From Cheiracanthium punctorium (Eukaryota; Arthropoda; Arachnida; Araneae; Cheiracanthiidae), in assembly GCA_038373885.1 (NCBI GenBank), contig JAWZYV010017527.1, forward strand, positions 744,001 through 808,000: 64,000 nucleotides of DNA, written 5' to 3'. Below, one piece after another: positions 1 to 30,665 of this stretch (position 1 is the stretch's first letter; every line of letters begins with the position of its first letter). Under the pieces are notes generated by a model. It was given only the letters and a program-made list of their open reading frames with translations, was not told the origin of the DNA and did no database searches. Made by a program: the position numbers and the translations under genes.

Positions 1-931
1 CAGGCCAAGTACACAAATCCGGAATACAAATTATAAAAATAAGCTTTTGAAACTTTCATTCAGTTCGAATTATGCATTTTTCTGTGCATCTTTTTCCCAT
101 TCTGTTTCGATTGTAGTAAATCCAGAAAAAGGATGTTAGAAATATCAATTTTAATTTTGTTTAATCACACTCATGAATAATGGTACACTTTCCAACTTAA
201 TGGAGTAAGGAAAGAAAATAGAGAAGACACATGGATTATGATATGCTTTTAATATATAGCACTTTAGTGAGTATTTAAAATCAGAATGGTTTCAGATTTT
301 CTTACTTTTTTTTTATAATGGCCAATATATCTAGAAGCTCTTCAGAATTAATATAGGACAAAAATAATTTGTACCTTTTTGGAGGTTTTTATCACTAAAT
401 CAACTTATTTTTGTAACCAGGGGTGGCCCGACACGGTAAGCAAGGTAAGGGGGCTTTGAACTGGTGTCATTTCGAACTCAAAAACTAAGTAGAGCATAAA
501 AGGGGGCACCTTTTTTTACATTAGCAGGGGGTGCCACTTACCCTCAGTGCAAAGGAAGCTGGTGAGAAACAGGATTCTCTCCGAACAAGCTTTATTAATA
601 TGCCGAACCAACTGGTCTTCGGAGGTAGCTAGTCTTTAATAAATGAATCTTTACTTCCACATTTCTGTTTGGTTCCACTGAAGATAGCTTTTCTAGAGGT
701 TTCATGATCTGAAAAGCCTAACTATTGATCTAGGCCATACAAATATGGTATGTATGGCCAGATGCTAAAAGCTATAGGTAAAATGTTTACAAAATATTCA
801 AAAGTTATGCGAGTCTTATGTGTGTTTCATCTTTCTGTATAGCAAATGTTTTGGAAAATCTGTGGGAGTTCTTCAAATGTAGGCAAATACTCAAACCTCC
901 ATATATAAACTTTTTTTCCTCTTTCTTTCAG
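1..931. other. Non-coding AT-rich stretch with a possible hAT-like fragment
   Basis: I see no supported gene here. From about 421 the sequence changes from AT-rich to a GC-richer block that opens with CAGGGGTGGCCCG and continues to about 545 with GGGGGTGCCACTTACC. That opening resembles the ends of many hAT-type elements, but I found no matching opposite end or target duplication, so it is only a possible fragment. If the exon proposed at 932-1018 is real, part of this stretch would be its upstream intron. Confidence 0.35.
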
Positions 932-1018
932 ATTGCTGTGCATTATTGCCACAAAGACTGCTGCTTTGCTATGACTGATAATGGCAGAGAGCATCGCAAT
1001 CTTCAGCATTTCTTCTAA
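932..1018 (+). CDS. Possible terminal coding exon of an upstream gene
   Basis: A pyrimidine-rich tract ending in TTTCTTTCAG (922-931) is followed by 28 open codons and a TAA stop at 1016-1018. The segment has about 40% GC against a much more AT-rich surround, as a coding exon in this genome would. In frame 0 it reads IAVHYCHKDC at the start and HRNLQHFF at the end, rich in Cys and His. The other two acceptor phases also end in early stops. I do not recognise the protein. The rest of the gene would lie left of the window, and the following AT-rich sequence would be its 3' UTR. It could equally be a chance acceptor next to a small GC-richer island. Confidence 0.3.
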   Translation: MAVHYCHKDCCFAMTDNGREHRNLQHFF

Positions 1019-4000
1019 AAGAGTTGGTTTAAGCTTGTCCTTGCTAAAAACAAAAATGGCTTACTGTGATTGGGAACATGTTTTCTTTCACCTTTTGTAC
1101 ATAGACTGATTATTTGTCATTCAACCAAAATGGACGTCATTTTTATAAAATAAGACTATTTTAGATTTTTTTTCTTTTGTCTTAAAAAATGTCTATTACA
1201 ATGTTTATTATTTTAAATTGATTCAAATACAAAATTTATTTGCATTAAGTGTAATTTGACATTTTCCATTTAAAAAATATAAATAACATAAACTGATTAG
1301 TAAAGTTAGAGTATAGATTTAGATTGGTATTTCTGTGATAAATTATAGTGCTTAATTTCACAATATTTCAAAAAATAAGTAACTAGCCTCATTTAACAAA
1401 TGATCAATTTTCTAGACTGAAATATCTTGGCGTAATTTTCTCCCCTTGATAATGTTTTATCCTTTCACTGGAAAAGACTGTTTATCAATTCGAAATGAGA
1501 GGAGGAAACTATATGCTCAGGTATATATGCATTTGCTTCTATGGGTTAGTTGTACTCATAAATTCTGATCTCTTGCTCATTTTATTCTGTCTTTTTTAGC
1601 TATATCAAAATTTGCACCCTTGTGTTTTAATAATCGAATTTTTAAATTCAAAATGATCTCATTTCCATAATTACTCTCACATTTAAGTTTTATATGTAAT
1701 GAACTTGAAATTTTGTCTTTTGCATTAATCATGTTGCCATAAAATGTAGTGTTGACAAGTACAACTATTTGTGGTTTTCCATTCCTCTCTCTCCGTTAAA
1801 TGTAGTTAATGTTCCTTTTTTTTTTTTCTATTAAGAAAAAATACCAAAATTTTGTGCTCCTATTATAGATCATAAAAAAAGATACATAACTTTTTACGAA
1901 TTATTTTTTCTGTAATTGTTACATTTTCGACGTACTTTTAATAGGTTTTGACAGTTCCAGTAAATAAATATATATTTCAGTAGGCTTAAAAAAAGTTAAT
2001 TAATTGGCATGATTATAAGATGACTGGATTGTTACATAATTTTTATAGGCATTGCTAAATAATATATTGGCCAAAAAATGATCAAAAACATTAATCAACA
2101 ACTGGACAAATTTTTCTAAGAATGTAGATTGATATGACACGCCTGTTCGATTAAATTTTAAATGTCCTATTAATATAATTATGGAATTGAATTTTTAAAA
2201 CCTATAATTACAGAATTTGCTGTTTACTTATTATATCCCCCCTCGTGTTTGTTGTAAGTTTTTTTACACAGACTTATGTTTTGTTGAAATTGTATTGTAA
2301 ATATTACATATGTCATTTAAAATGTGCATAGACAATTTTATTGATATAGGCTGCATGCATGCATGCAGGTATTGCTACCAGTTGTTTGTAGAATATTGTT
2401 ACAAATTACATGAGTTTATATGTATCAAAGTTCAGAATGTCAAGAATGACACAATGAATGTGTTATATTGTACAAGTTAACTAAAGGAATGAAAAAAAGC
2501 CATTCTTTATAACATGGTGATTATTCATTTGATTATTTTTATTATGTGTACATTTTTTTTTTAATTTCATACAATCTTTAAAAATAAATTCATATAAAAT
2601 AATTTGGACCAAACATACATATAATTATTGCTGAAATGAAATCATGCTACCATTTAAAAGAAAATAAGACAAACTTCACTTGTGCCTATTTCTGTCTGTA
2701 CAGGTCGGAATGAATGGCAATAAGGAGCTCTTAAACAGTTGTAAATTGTTTAGATTATCATATGTATAGAAATTATATGTTTAAAACATGTTAAATTTGC
2801 CTCCTAAATGAGTGTATAACAAAAGAATACTATATACATGACTGCTTATATATGTATAGATATATCTAAGAATGTCCTAAAAAATATTTTCGTGATAGAA
2901 GTTTTTATTTCTTTATCAAAAGTCATTTGTTTATTTTGGATGGGGGGAAATGCAAATATAGTGCCTTTTTAATTATGTTTGAGATTAAACTGTCTGGAAG
3001 TGGGGAAGAGAAATGCTTTAAAAATTAATTTCTAAACTTGATGTAGGGAACTGTTTAAATGGGATAGGGCCCTGAAAATTGTGTAAATTGAAGTAAATAA
3101 CATTACATTTTGCATTATGTGTGCTGGATGAAGAATATATGATTTTCCTTCGTTCATGCATGTTGTCATTCCATGCAACTCAAGTAAATGTGTGGCATTT
3201 ATTGTCATTCGAATATTGTAATTCTTTTGTTTTTATTTCTACATATATTAATGTTGCATGTGTTGCTATCATTTTTGTTATCTCTACAGAGGAAGACTTA
3301 TCTTCATAATGTAAAAGAACTATTGCTCAGTGAACAGTTTAGTCATTGAATAATTTACCAATCCCTTACAGATGTTATATTTCATAATAGTTCTACTGTA
3401 TGTTTCATTGAGAATTAGATGTTTATGAGAGCAGCTTTGAAAATTTTTAGTATGTATATTTATGTTCTATTTGTTGATAATGTAACAACAGTATTTCAAA
3501 TTTCCTTTGTTATCTGTAAAAGGCCCAAGACATGCTGCTACACATTTTATGCACATAGAGAACATTAAAGAGTCATTCTTTTAAGAAAATGGAATTGTGT
3601 TGAATATTTGAAAATCCTGACTGATGATGAAACATGGTTTTCTGTCAAAAAGCATCTGCACCCATTCAAAATTTCTTTAAAGTTCTAACGATTTTCTGTT
3701 AGACTCATACATCACAAAAGAATTTCAAATAAAAAAGTCTGTGATTTGAAATTTTGTCAGTAACTTTTTGAAAATATTAATCAATAAATCAGATGATTTA
3801 TTGTAGCCATTGGATGATGCATAGTTAGCTGTTGCCAACCACAAACAAATTCGGTCTTAATTTGGTGCTCCCTCTTGTCCAAACAATAACATGAAGCTCG
3901 TCAAACTGTAGAACACATATCATTACTGCTTATTAACTTAAATAGTAATGAATGTAATTGTAACATGAGATATTTATAAGAACACTTCAAAATCTGAAGT

Positions 4001-6843
4001 TATGGTTCAAATTAATAAAAAACTTTGCAAACAACAAGTATAAATTAAAAATAATTCAGGGTAATCATTTTGGGTGCTTCCACCATTTTATTACTATTTT
4101 TTTATTTGTGTGTTATTTAAAAAGTTCTTTTATTAATTTGAATGGTATATTTATGGTGGTTATTTCTATTTTTCGGCTGCCAAAGTATTCACAATAACAA
4201 TAGTACATTGTAGAGACACATGTCCAAATTTAATTTTAAAAGCAGTATTTGCAGATAATTTTTAAACCATACTTTGAAAAATTCATTTTATTGTATATGA
4301 AGGAAATTATTGACGGTGTTCCTCAGCCAGATTGCATCTCGCCCATATTCACCACTGGTGGGTGTTTATACAATAGCAATTTTTATGCTAATTCAGTACT
4401 TTGGAATTCTTTAACTATACAATATTGTTTTTTGAATTGGTTCTTGGGAGAATTTTAAGCTATCTTAAATTTGAAATTCTGCTGATTTAATTTGATACTT
4501 GAACTTTCATCTTGAGTAAACTGCACTAACAAATTATTTTGATGTCATAGTCTTTTTTCCAATTACTATGAACAAGGTATCCACTAGCAATTAAAGACTT
4601 TTGCTACTAAATTAAAGATTAGACAACTTGGGATGATACATTTTGAGCTAAAAATGTCATTTTCATACAATTTTCAGTCTTTGTTATTTTCCTTTCTTTA
4701 CCAAGCTGTATTTGCAATCTAAATGATTCTTAGAAGCCTCCCTAGAACTATCTATTTACATATCATAGCTATCGTAGAACACCAAACAGTGATTTAATTA
4801 TCATGACACATTTTATATTCAACAGAGTCACATGTCAAAAGAATACCTGTAAGCGGAAGACAAATGTACTAGTTATTTAACATCTCACAAAAATAACTTT
4901 AAGAATGTGTTTCACTACTTACTATCAAACTTGGACTTTTTAGCTTGTTTTAATAAACTGGTAAAATGATTGTTTACATTAAGTAATTGTAATGTTGGGA
5001 GTGATATTAAGTAAATTTTTAATTTACTTAATTTCTCCTCAACTTGAAATGTTACTTCAGGATTTAATCCTTTCAAACCCGATGTCCACAATGGAGGACA
5101 CAAAAATTACCTGTACTTATCATACAGGATGATTTGTGCACCTACGGAAAATCCAGTTTTCCTCAAATTAAATAATTAGGAATATTTAATTCAAAGATTT
5201 AATTATTTAATCCAGTCTGAAAAGGTTAACAACCGAAAACATTTTCTTAGTCAAAGATGAAACTACAAGTGAAAATAAAGATTTTAGTTGATTTGGGTTA
5301 TAAATAAAAGACGGGTCATTGTAGAAAGGTTAGTTTTCTTAAAAGTTGTATAGAAAAGTTGCATGAATCTGAATAAGTTTTCTGAAAATCATAGAAGTTG
5401 CACAAAATATAATTCTGCAACATATTTTATTGATAAAAACAAACTTTGTCACATAGAAAATGAATGCAACAAAACAAATTTATTATTTTCTTTACATCAA
5501 CAATGTGTATATATTTTATTCGGTAACACACTATATTATTTTTGATACATAAAATTTATCACAGATTTGAAAATTTTCAAAATGACTAGTTAGGAACAAA
5601 ATGGTAACTTTCAGTTTATCACAACAAATTAAAATTTTTTTTTGTATTTTAACAATTGCTTTAAGGCATATATTCTTGACAATTTTTTGAAGTAAAACTT
5701 TGGTTTTAAATTAATATATTATAAAAGTGGAACATAAAGTATTCTGGTAGTTTCTGGCAATGAAGATGCAACTCAAATTTAACCATTTAATGCTATTTCA
5801 TTCCAAAAGTGTTGAAATCTCGTTTTATACTACAAATGTACATCAACAAAAGAATGTTAATGAGATACCACAATCTTTATTTTACATTTCTATTTTTTAA
5901 GATCAAAATAAATTTCCGTAGAAAAAATATAAATTAAAATTTTTTTGCAAGAATTTTAAGTATAGTTATGCTAAGCAAAATTTTCTTATTAATTTACTTG
6001 ATTCAAGTATTCTTTCTAAGATCTGTGTGAAAAAAGTTCAAATAAAATGGATGACATTTTAGGCTAGAAAAGCAAAGATGTATGGGGAAGAGGGTTCAAT
6101 TCAGCTATTTTGCAAATTACAATTGGTCAGATAGCTTGAAACATGCCCAGAATTATTTAGTGATTGCTTGTCTAAAGGAAATGCTTTTTTGGAACATTTG
6201 TCGAATTGCTTTCTCAAGACAATTAATGACAGGGATCCCAGGTCGGGCAATACTGGCAGTTACAAATTTTAATTTTAACATGCTAAAAAAAACATTTTAA
6301 TATATTTTTTGGAAGGAAATTTAAAATTTTGCTCCAAATTGTTGGGAATTCTATTGATTCATTCACATCCAGAGCATTAAGTAAATGGTAGAATGAAGAA
6401 GTAATATTATTTCACTTTTGGCGATTCCTAAGTTTCCAACGTTAAATGTATAAACAATCAATATATACACAAACATTTAGAAAAGAAATCTGATTTACAA
6501 AGGCTCAGACTTAGGGGAAAGAAAAAACAAATGGATCTTAGATTCATGCATCAAATTATGTGTGTATACCACTTAACTAATAAAATCTTAATGTTATTTT
6601 TAATAAATTATGGCAGAAGTAAGTTTTTCAGTTTTGCCTTTCAATAAGTTTTGCTTATTTTTGAGAAACTTTGTTGTGAAGAGTTGGAAAATGAAAAGCG
6701 TAAATTTGTAAGTTGTATTTTATGCACCAGAAACTACAATATGTTTCATAGAAACATTGAATTTTCAATTAAAATATGAAATCTCATTAACTAGAAACAT
6801 ACTGAACACATAAAAAAAACTTAACAGTTATGAACATAGTATA
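1019..6843. other. Long AT-rich gene-free stretch
   Basis: No coding exon, RNA gene or clear mobile element was recognised. It contains homopolymer A and T runs, scattered AATAAA-like signals and a short GCAT repeat near 2351-2367. Open frames here are short and low in complexity. If 932-1018 is a real terminal exon, the first part is its 3' UTR. Confidence 0.5.
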
Positions 6844-7142
6844 CAGGGCATCCGATCTTAGAGATAGCTAAAAGACAATTTCTTAGCATTTGGTTACTGA
6901 TATAGAAAATACTTAGAGTGAATTAAAGATTTACTGAAAATGTTAAATGACTCAAGAAAAATATTTCTTCAGAAAAATTAAAGTATAAATTTTTATACAT
7001 TCTGATCTTTATATTTAGTAAAGAATCTTGGTTTTTTTTTTTTTTTGAATGGGTGGAAGGAAATTTCCTGACAAATGATTGCACCATTATGAGAATAAAC
7101 CCCATACTGGCTTAGTTTTTTAAAGTAAGAGTGGACACCCTG
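6844..7142. mobile_element. 299-bp MITE with ACAGGG(T)GTCC-type ends and TA flanks
   Basis: The left end reads TA|CAGGGCATCC and the right end GGACACCCTG|TA. The ends are inverted repeats of about 10 bp with one mismatch, each flanked by a TA dinucleotide. A TA target duplication is the hallmark of the Tc1/mariner superfamily. No transposase remains, so this is a non-autonomous element. The same terminus occurs at both ends of the larger element at 14231-15478 and once near 33876-33885. Confidence 0.65.
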
Positions 7143-8350
7143 TAATATCATGATAGTTTATGTTGTAACAAAGAAAATGAGAATCGTATCAAAGGAAATT
7201 TTAAAATTGCCATATTATATAAAAAACACAATTTCTCGTTCATTAAAATAATAAATGAGATTATATTAAAACATGTATCATTTGCATCACCAAACTTTTT
7301 TTACAATTATGAAATAAATAATTCTCGACTAAAATCAAATATTTGACAAAAAAACAATTATTAAAATTTCAACTAATACAAGCCCACATAACACCGAGAC
7401 ACACTAAGACATCTGGAAGGCTATCATATGTTACATATTGTTGGTCATTTTTTGGACAGTCCTAGAATTAATATTACCAAACGTGGTTTTCCAGTTGATC
7501 ACCATACATAACATTAAACCACTGGTGTTTCACAAGAAATATTGTATGGGATCTTTAGGCAAGGTCACACAAACATTTTCTGCCTGGCAATCCTGGAAAC
7601 TTGCCGAGTCAACACAATTTCCTCAGGATACAGATTTTCCGAATTTAAACAGCCATGACACAAAAACATGTAGTTAAGTTATTAGTATGTTACAAATGCA
7701 TACATATTGGCCCTTGAAATGAGTAAATGGAATTTATGAAATGAAAAATTTTTAAATTCAAGTAATTACATTTTTTGAAATATGTTAAGAAACTTGACAT
7801 TTTTTTTCCCTTTAAAAATAATTGTTTTGATAAAATCAAGTTCAGCATAAAATTGAAAAAATATTTTGAAGAAGACATACTTTTCTGATCTGCTAATATA
7901 AAATTTCATTTCACTTGAACATCATCCTAAGGACAAATTAAATATTAGTTTTAGAATGTAAATTTTCATATACTACATAGAAGCTCTTACTTTTGTTTTC
8001 ATTTAAAATTATTCAGAAAGTTAAAAGTTTTCAAAAATACATTTCTTTTTTAATGTGTATGTTCGTTTAAAAATGTTGTTAGCAGTTTTCAGGAAATGAT
8101 TACAAAATTCATCATGTATTTCTAATTTCTATTTTTTCCTCAAGTAAAAAATATAAGATATCAAAGTTTGTAATTGTACAATTCTTAACCTAATAAACAA
8201 GGAAATATTTTGAAAGCATCAATTTAAATCATTTTTTTTTTTTTTTTTTTTGGACAAAGCATAAAGAATTCATATAAAAATACTTCAATTTCTAAAAATT
8301 ACTACTGAATTTATACATTCCAATAAAATGTTTTTTAATATTTCTATAAT
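7143..8350. other. Gene-free stretch with a slightly GC-richer block
   Basis: The stretch is mostly AT-rich. A block at about 7380-7680 is visibly richer in G and C and holds an open frame of 79 codons on the plus strand that begins with a non-ATG codon. I recognise no protein or domain there. It could be untranslated sequence of a neighbouring transcript or an old repeat. Confidence 0.35.
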
Positions 8351-8572
8351 ACTACCTCAGAGTGTATGTTAGTTAGCACACCACTCTCTACAATCAGAGG
8401 TTTGGGTTTGACTTCCAACTTGGACTTTGCTTTTTAAATTGTTCATCAATTCTTGGGCTAACACTGACTGCCTACTAGGTTTTCCCCATAAATAAAATGG
8501 CCAACACTTCTGGTCTTAAAAAAGGTCAATGCTTTAACGACTAGTGTTGGATATTAAAAAAAAAAAAAAAGA
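8351..8572 (+). mobile_element. tRNA-derived SINE with A tail
   Basis: The head carries an A-box-like TTAGTTAGCACACC near 8370 and a B-box-like GGGTTTGACTTCC near 8405, spaced as in a tRNA. The body runs to a terminal poly-A run at about 8556-8571, which is the normal 3' end of a retroposed SINE. The 3' half, from the CCCCATAAATAAAATGG region on, resembles 17545-17630, so the family appears at least twice in the window. The tRNA cloverleaf is degenerate, so it is not a functional tRNA gene. Confidence 0.5.
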
Positions 8573-10411
8573 AAATATTTCTATAATATTGTACAAATGT
8601 ATTACAGAATTAGGTACTTTTAATAATTAATTCAGCTCGCTCTGCATGATAAAGTGGGGGCTGTTTGAATCTTATATTTCATGCTTTTTAATTTTTCAAG
8701 TGGACAGTTATATATTTATTTTTACTAACTCAAATTAAAAATTCCAATAATGATCATAACTTTTTATTTGACCTCTTGAATTCTTAAATCTATTTTATTC
8801 CCAACAAAATTCACAGCTGTACAGTAAAAATTAAATAATGGATTTTATCAAATTAAATGTTTCATGTGAAAATGCAGGAAATCTCTAAATCTACATGGTC
8901 ACCAAGGCACAATTTTAAAGATGCTAGCTTCAAACTAATGGTCCTTATGAACCACAAATGCTTTAAGGAATCTTGAACTGATATGCAGGCTGTCTGAAAT
9001 TAAATGACTCTATTTTAGTTGTCAACAGATGAAACTATTATTGAGAAAGTTGTGTAATTTTGTGTAGGACATAATGAAGGTACAAGAATTTGTTTGAGCA
9101 AATATAAATTAGTTCAGATGTTTGCCTATCTGGGGGTATTTTTTTTTTTTTTTTAATGAACAGTGCATCTCCCTAGGCCCCAGACCTTAATCCATACAAC
9201 TTTTTTGGCTTTGGGGGAGCTTGAAACATGTTTAACTTTCTAAAATTAACAAGAGGAATTTTTCTTAGCGGAGTATTACCTGTATTTCTGACCTTATTTT
9301 CAATTTACAGTGCCCACTTATCTCTAATAGATAAAAAATTGAAGTCCGTTTGCTCAAAGTTTGAGATTTTTTTCACCATTAAAAACACTTATAAATGTTT
9401 TGTAATTTTCTTTGTCCCTTTAAATTTAAAGTATGTAATGAAAAGATAGTGTCGCTACTGAGCTTTGGAAATTTATGTTCTGTGTTAGATTGTTAAAAAA
9501 CATGTTGCAAACAAAGTAGTAAACATTTGAACTAAAATGATGCATCTCTTTTGTCTGTTTATCCACTAAAAATAAAGTTATTCCTCGCATCCAGATTTTA
9601 TTTTTCCCTCGTATTGTAAAATATTTTTAGGTTAAAACTACAAAATACCTGTGGACATTAAAAAGTTTGGTTACAAATGTAGTGTCAAAGGAAGTATTTG
9701 AACAAATGCTAGTATGCAATATTTGGTGTAAATGCCTTTCAACTAACTCTTATTATTAAAAAATAATTTTTAAAAAAGTTATTAATTTGAATCAAAATAT
9801 CAGGTGAAAAAAAAGTCTGTACTTCTTTTAACTTAGCTCTAAAATGAAAACAGCTGTTTCTAGATTCATAGATCTTGGAAAGGGAGAGAGGTGGGGAGGA
9901 TCTGAAGAGGAAAAGTAGTATTGTTTTCATGGAAAACCTGTGATATTTCAGATATCGAAACATGTTTTGAGGTAAATTTTATTTAGAATGCGGACAATAT
10001 TCGTAATATCACTCATTCATTTTTCTGAACTGTAAGGCTGAAATCCACCAAAGCAATCCTTTAACAGTATTTCATTTTCAAACAATGCAAAAAATGATGC
10101 ATCACATAAAGCTATTTTTTAAAATCTCTATCGTATTGTACTTGAAATTGAAGGAAAACAGATTCATAAAAAAATCAAAGTTTTCGATTGGGTGCCAACA
10201 ATGATGGAATTAAGCACTAAAAATAATTTTTGCACAAAAACTAATTATACTTTAGAAAGGAAAGAACTGTTCGTTAAATTTTATATGAATTTCACACACC
10301 TGAAAATATTTTGAAAATAAAAAATTTAAATATTGGTCAAGATAGTAACATTTTAAATATTGCAACTAACAATTCTCACCTGGATCTTCAATGCCATTTG
10401 CAGTTGTTTTG
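8573..10411. other. AT-rich region downstream of CABLES
   Basis: No gene is supported apart from the short transposase remnant listed separately at 9180-9221. The right part may be the far 3' flank of the minus-strand CABLES gene. Confidence 0.5.
9180..9221 (+). pseudogene. Remnant of a Tc1/mariner-type transposase
   Basis: This 14-codon frame reads PDLNPYNFFGFGGA before a TGA stop. It matches the conserved 'S-P-D-L-x-P-x-D-F-F-L-W-G' block that surrounds the last catalytic Asp of mariner/Tc1 transposases, here with N in place of the usual D. Sequence to either side is AT-rich and shows no longer homology, and a T run interrupts the upstream side. It is therefore a short dead fragment. With so few residues, a chance match is possible. 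Confidence 0.45.
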
Positions 10412-10417
10412 TTTATT
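10412..10417 (-). terminator. Candidate poly(A) signal of CABLES
   Basis: On the minus strand this is AATAAA, 227 bases after the CABLES stop codon and the first canonical signal I found downstream of it. Cleavage would fall 10-30 bases further, near 10,385-10,400. No transcript evidence is available, and a longer 3' UTR is possible. Confidence 0.35.
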
Positions 10418-10643
10418 CTAAAGTGAAAACTAATGCTTTGTAAAATGTTTGCCCAGTTCTAATTATATTGTTCAAAATATTTCCTTGACGAAAATCAATT
10501 TGCTTGCAAGAAATCATAATTTGTGCATTAAGTGAATTGGCCTAACATTTAAAAATACTGAACTGTTGACTGCAAAAATATTGGTCAAACTTAAACATAA
10601 CAGTAAATAAAGCAACAAAAGTAAATTGTGTGCATAAAAGTAA

Positions 10644-29888
<19,245 letters not shown>

Positions 29889-30418
29889 ATTCCAGGCACC
29901 TCAATATATAAAACGAGATGAAAAAACAATCGAATAACACGAGTATTCTTCCATCAATTTTTAAAAAACAAAACAGAAACTTGAAGGCCTCATAATTGTC
30001 ACCCGAAAATTAAGTGAACACTAAAATAAACATACGTTCCATGGCGACAGAGAGCAAGAGATATCGCAACTACAGAATAGCTAGCAGACGATTTTTCATG
30101 AATTTGGAAAGTATTTTAAAAATTATTAAAATATCTATTTACAGCATTTTACTTTTAGATTATCCATATTTAATTTAGTAAATATTTGAAAAGGAATTTT
30201 TATTAACGAAAATCAGTTTTGTACAATATTGACCTTGGAAAATGAGACTACACATTTTACGACTTTGTTGATGGCAACCGCCTTCCTTTCCGTCTGTCTT
30301 GTCTGGTCTGGATGGAAGCACTTCCGGTGTACTGTTGTTAAAGCGAATGATAGCAATCGAGTTGTGTATAATCTATGCACTGGACGTAAATTTTCGTAAA
30401 TTATAGATATATAGTACT
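29889..30418. promoter_or_regulatory. Probable bidirectional promoter of CABLES and mind bomb
   Basis: The two start codons face away from each other and are only 530 bases apart, so this segment must hold both 5' UTRs and both promoters. It is GC-richer than the flanking introns at about 30,030-30,080 and 30,270-30,360. The site CACTTCCGGTG at about 30,319-30,329 is a strong ETS/GABP-type motif, which is common in TATA-less bidirectional promoters. I see no convincing TATA box at a suitable distance. Exact transcription starts cannot be placed from the sequence. Confidence 0.7.
30319..30329 (+). promoter_or_regulatory. ETS/GABP-type motif
   Basis: CACTTCCGGTG matches the ETS-family core (TTCC/GGAA within CCGGAAGTG). 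It lies 90 bases upstream of the mind bomb ATG. Function is inferred from motif and position only. Confidence 0.45.
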
Positions 30419-30665
30419 ATGGACTCTGGAAATACAAGTGGTTATCGAGTAAATAGAATGAATACAATGGAAGGTGTTGGTGCTCGTGTAATGAGGGGTC
30501 CCGATTGGAAATGGGGAAAACAAGACGGTGGAGAGGGGCACCTGGGCACGGTAAGAAACTTCGAATCCCCCGAAGAAGTAGTAGTTGTTTGGGACAATGG
30601 GACAGCTGCAAACTACAGATGTTCCGGGGCCTATGATCTTCGGATTGTGGAAAGTGCACCAACTG
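30419..30665 (+). CDS. MIB1: MIB exon 1 (start codon; first MIB/HERC2 domain)
   Basis: Residues 1-82 plus one base. [20 protein letters not shown] and [16 protein letters not shown] are the MIB/HERC2 domain signatures. The context ACTATGG around the ATG is favourable. Donor G|GTATGTTG. Confidence 0.97.

Noticed and set aside
30417..30662. 81-codon minus-strand frame opposite MIB exon 1
   Set aside because: It is the antisense shadow of the conserved MIB/HERC2 exon.
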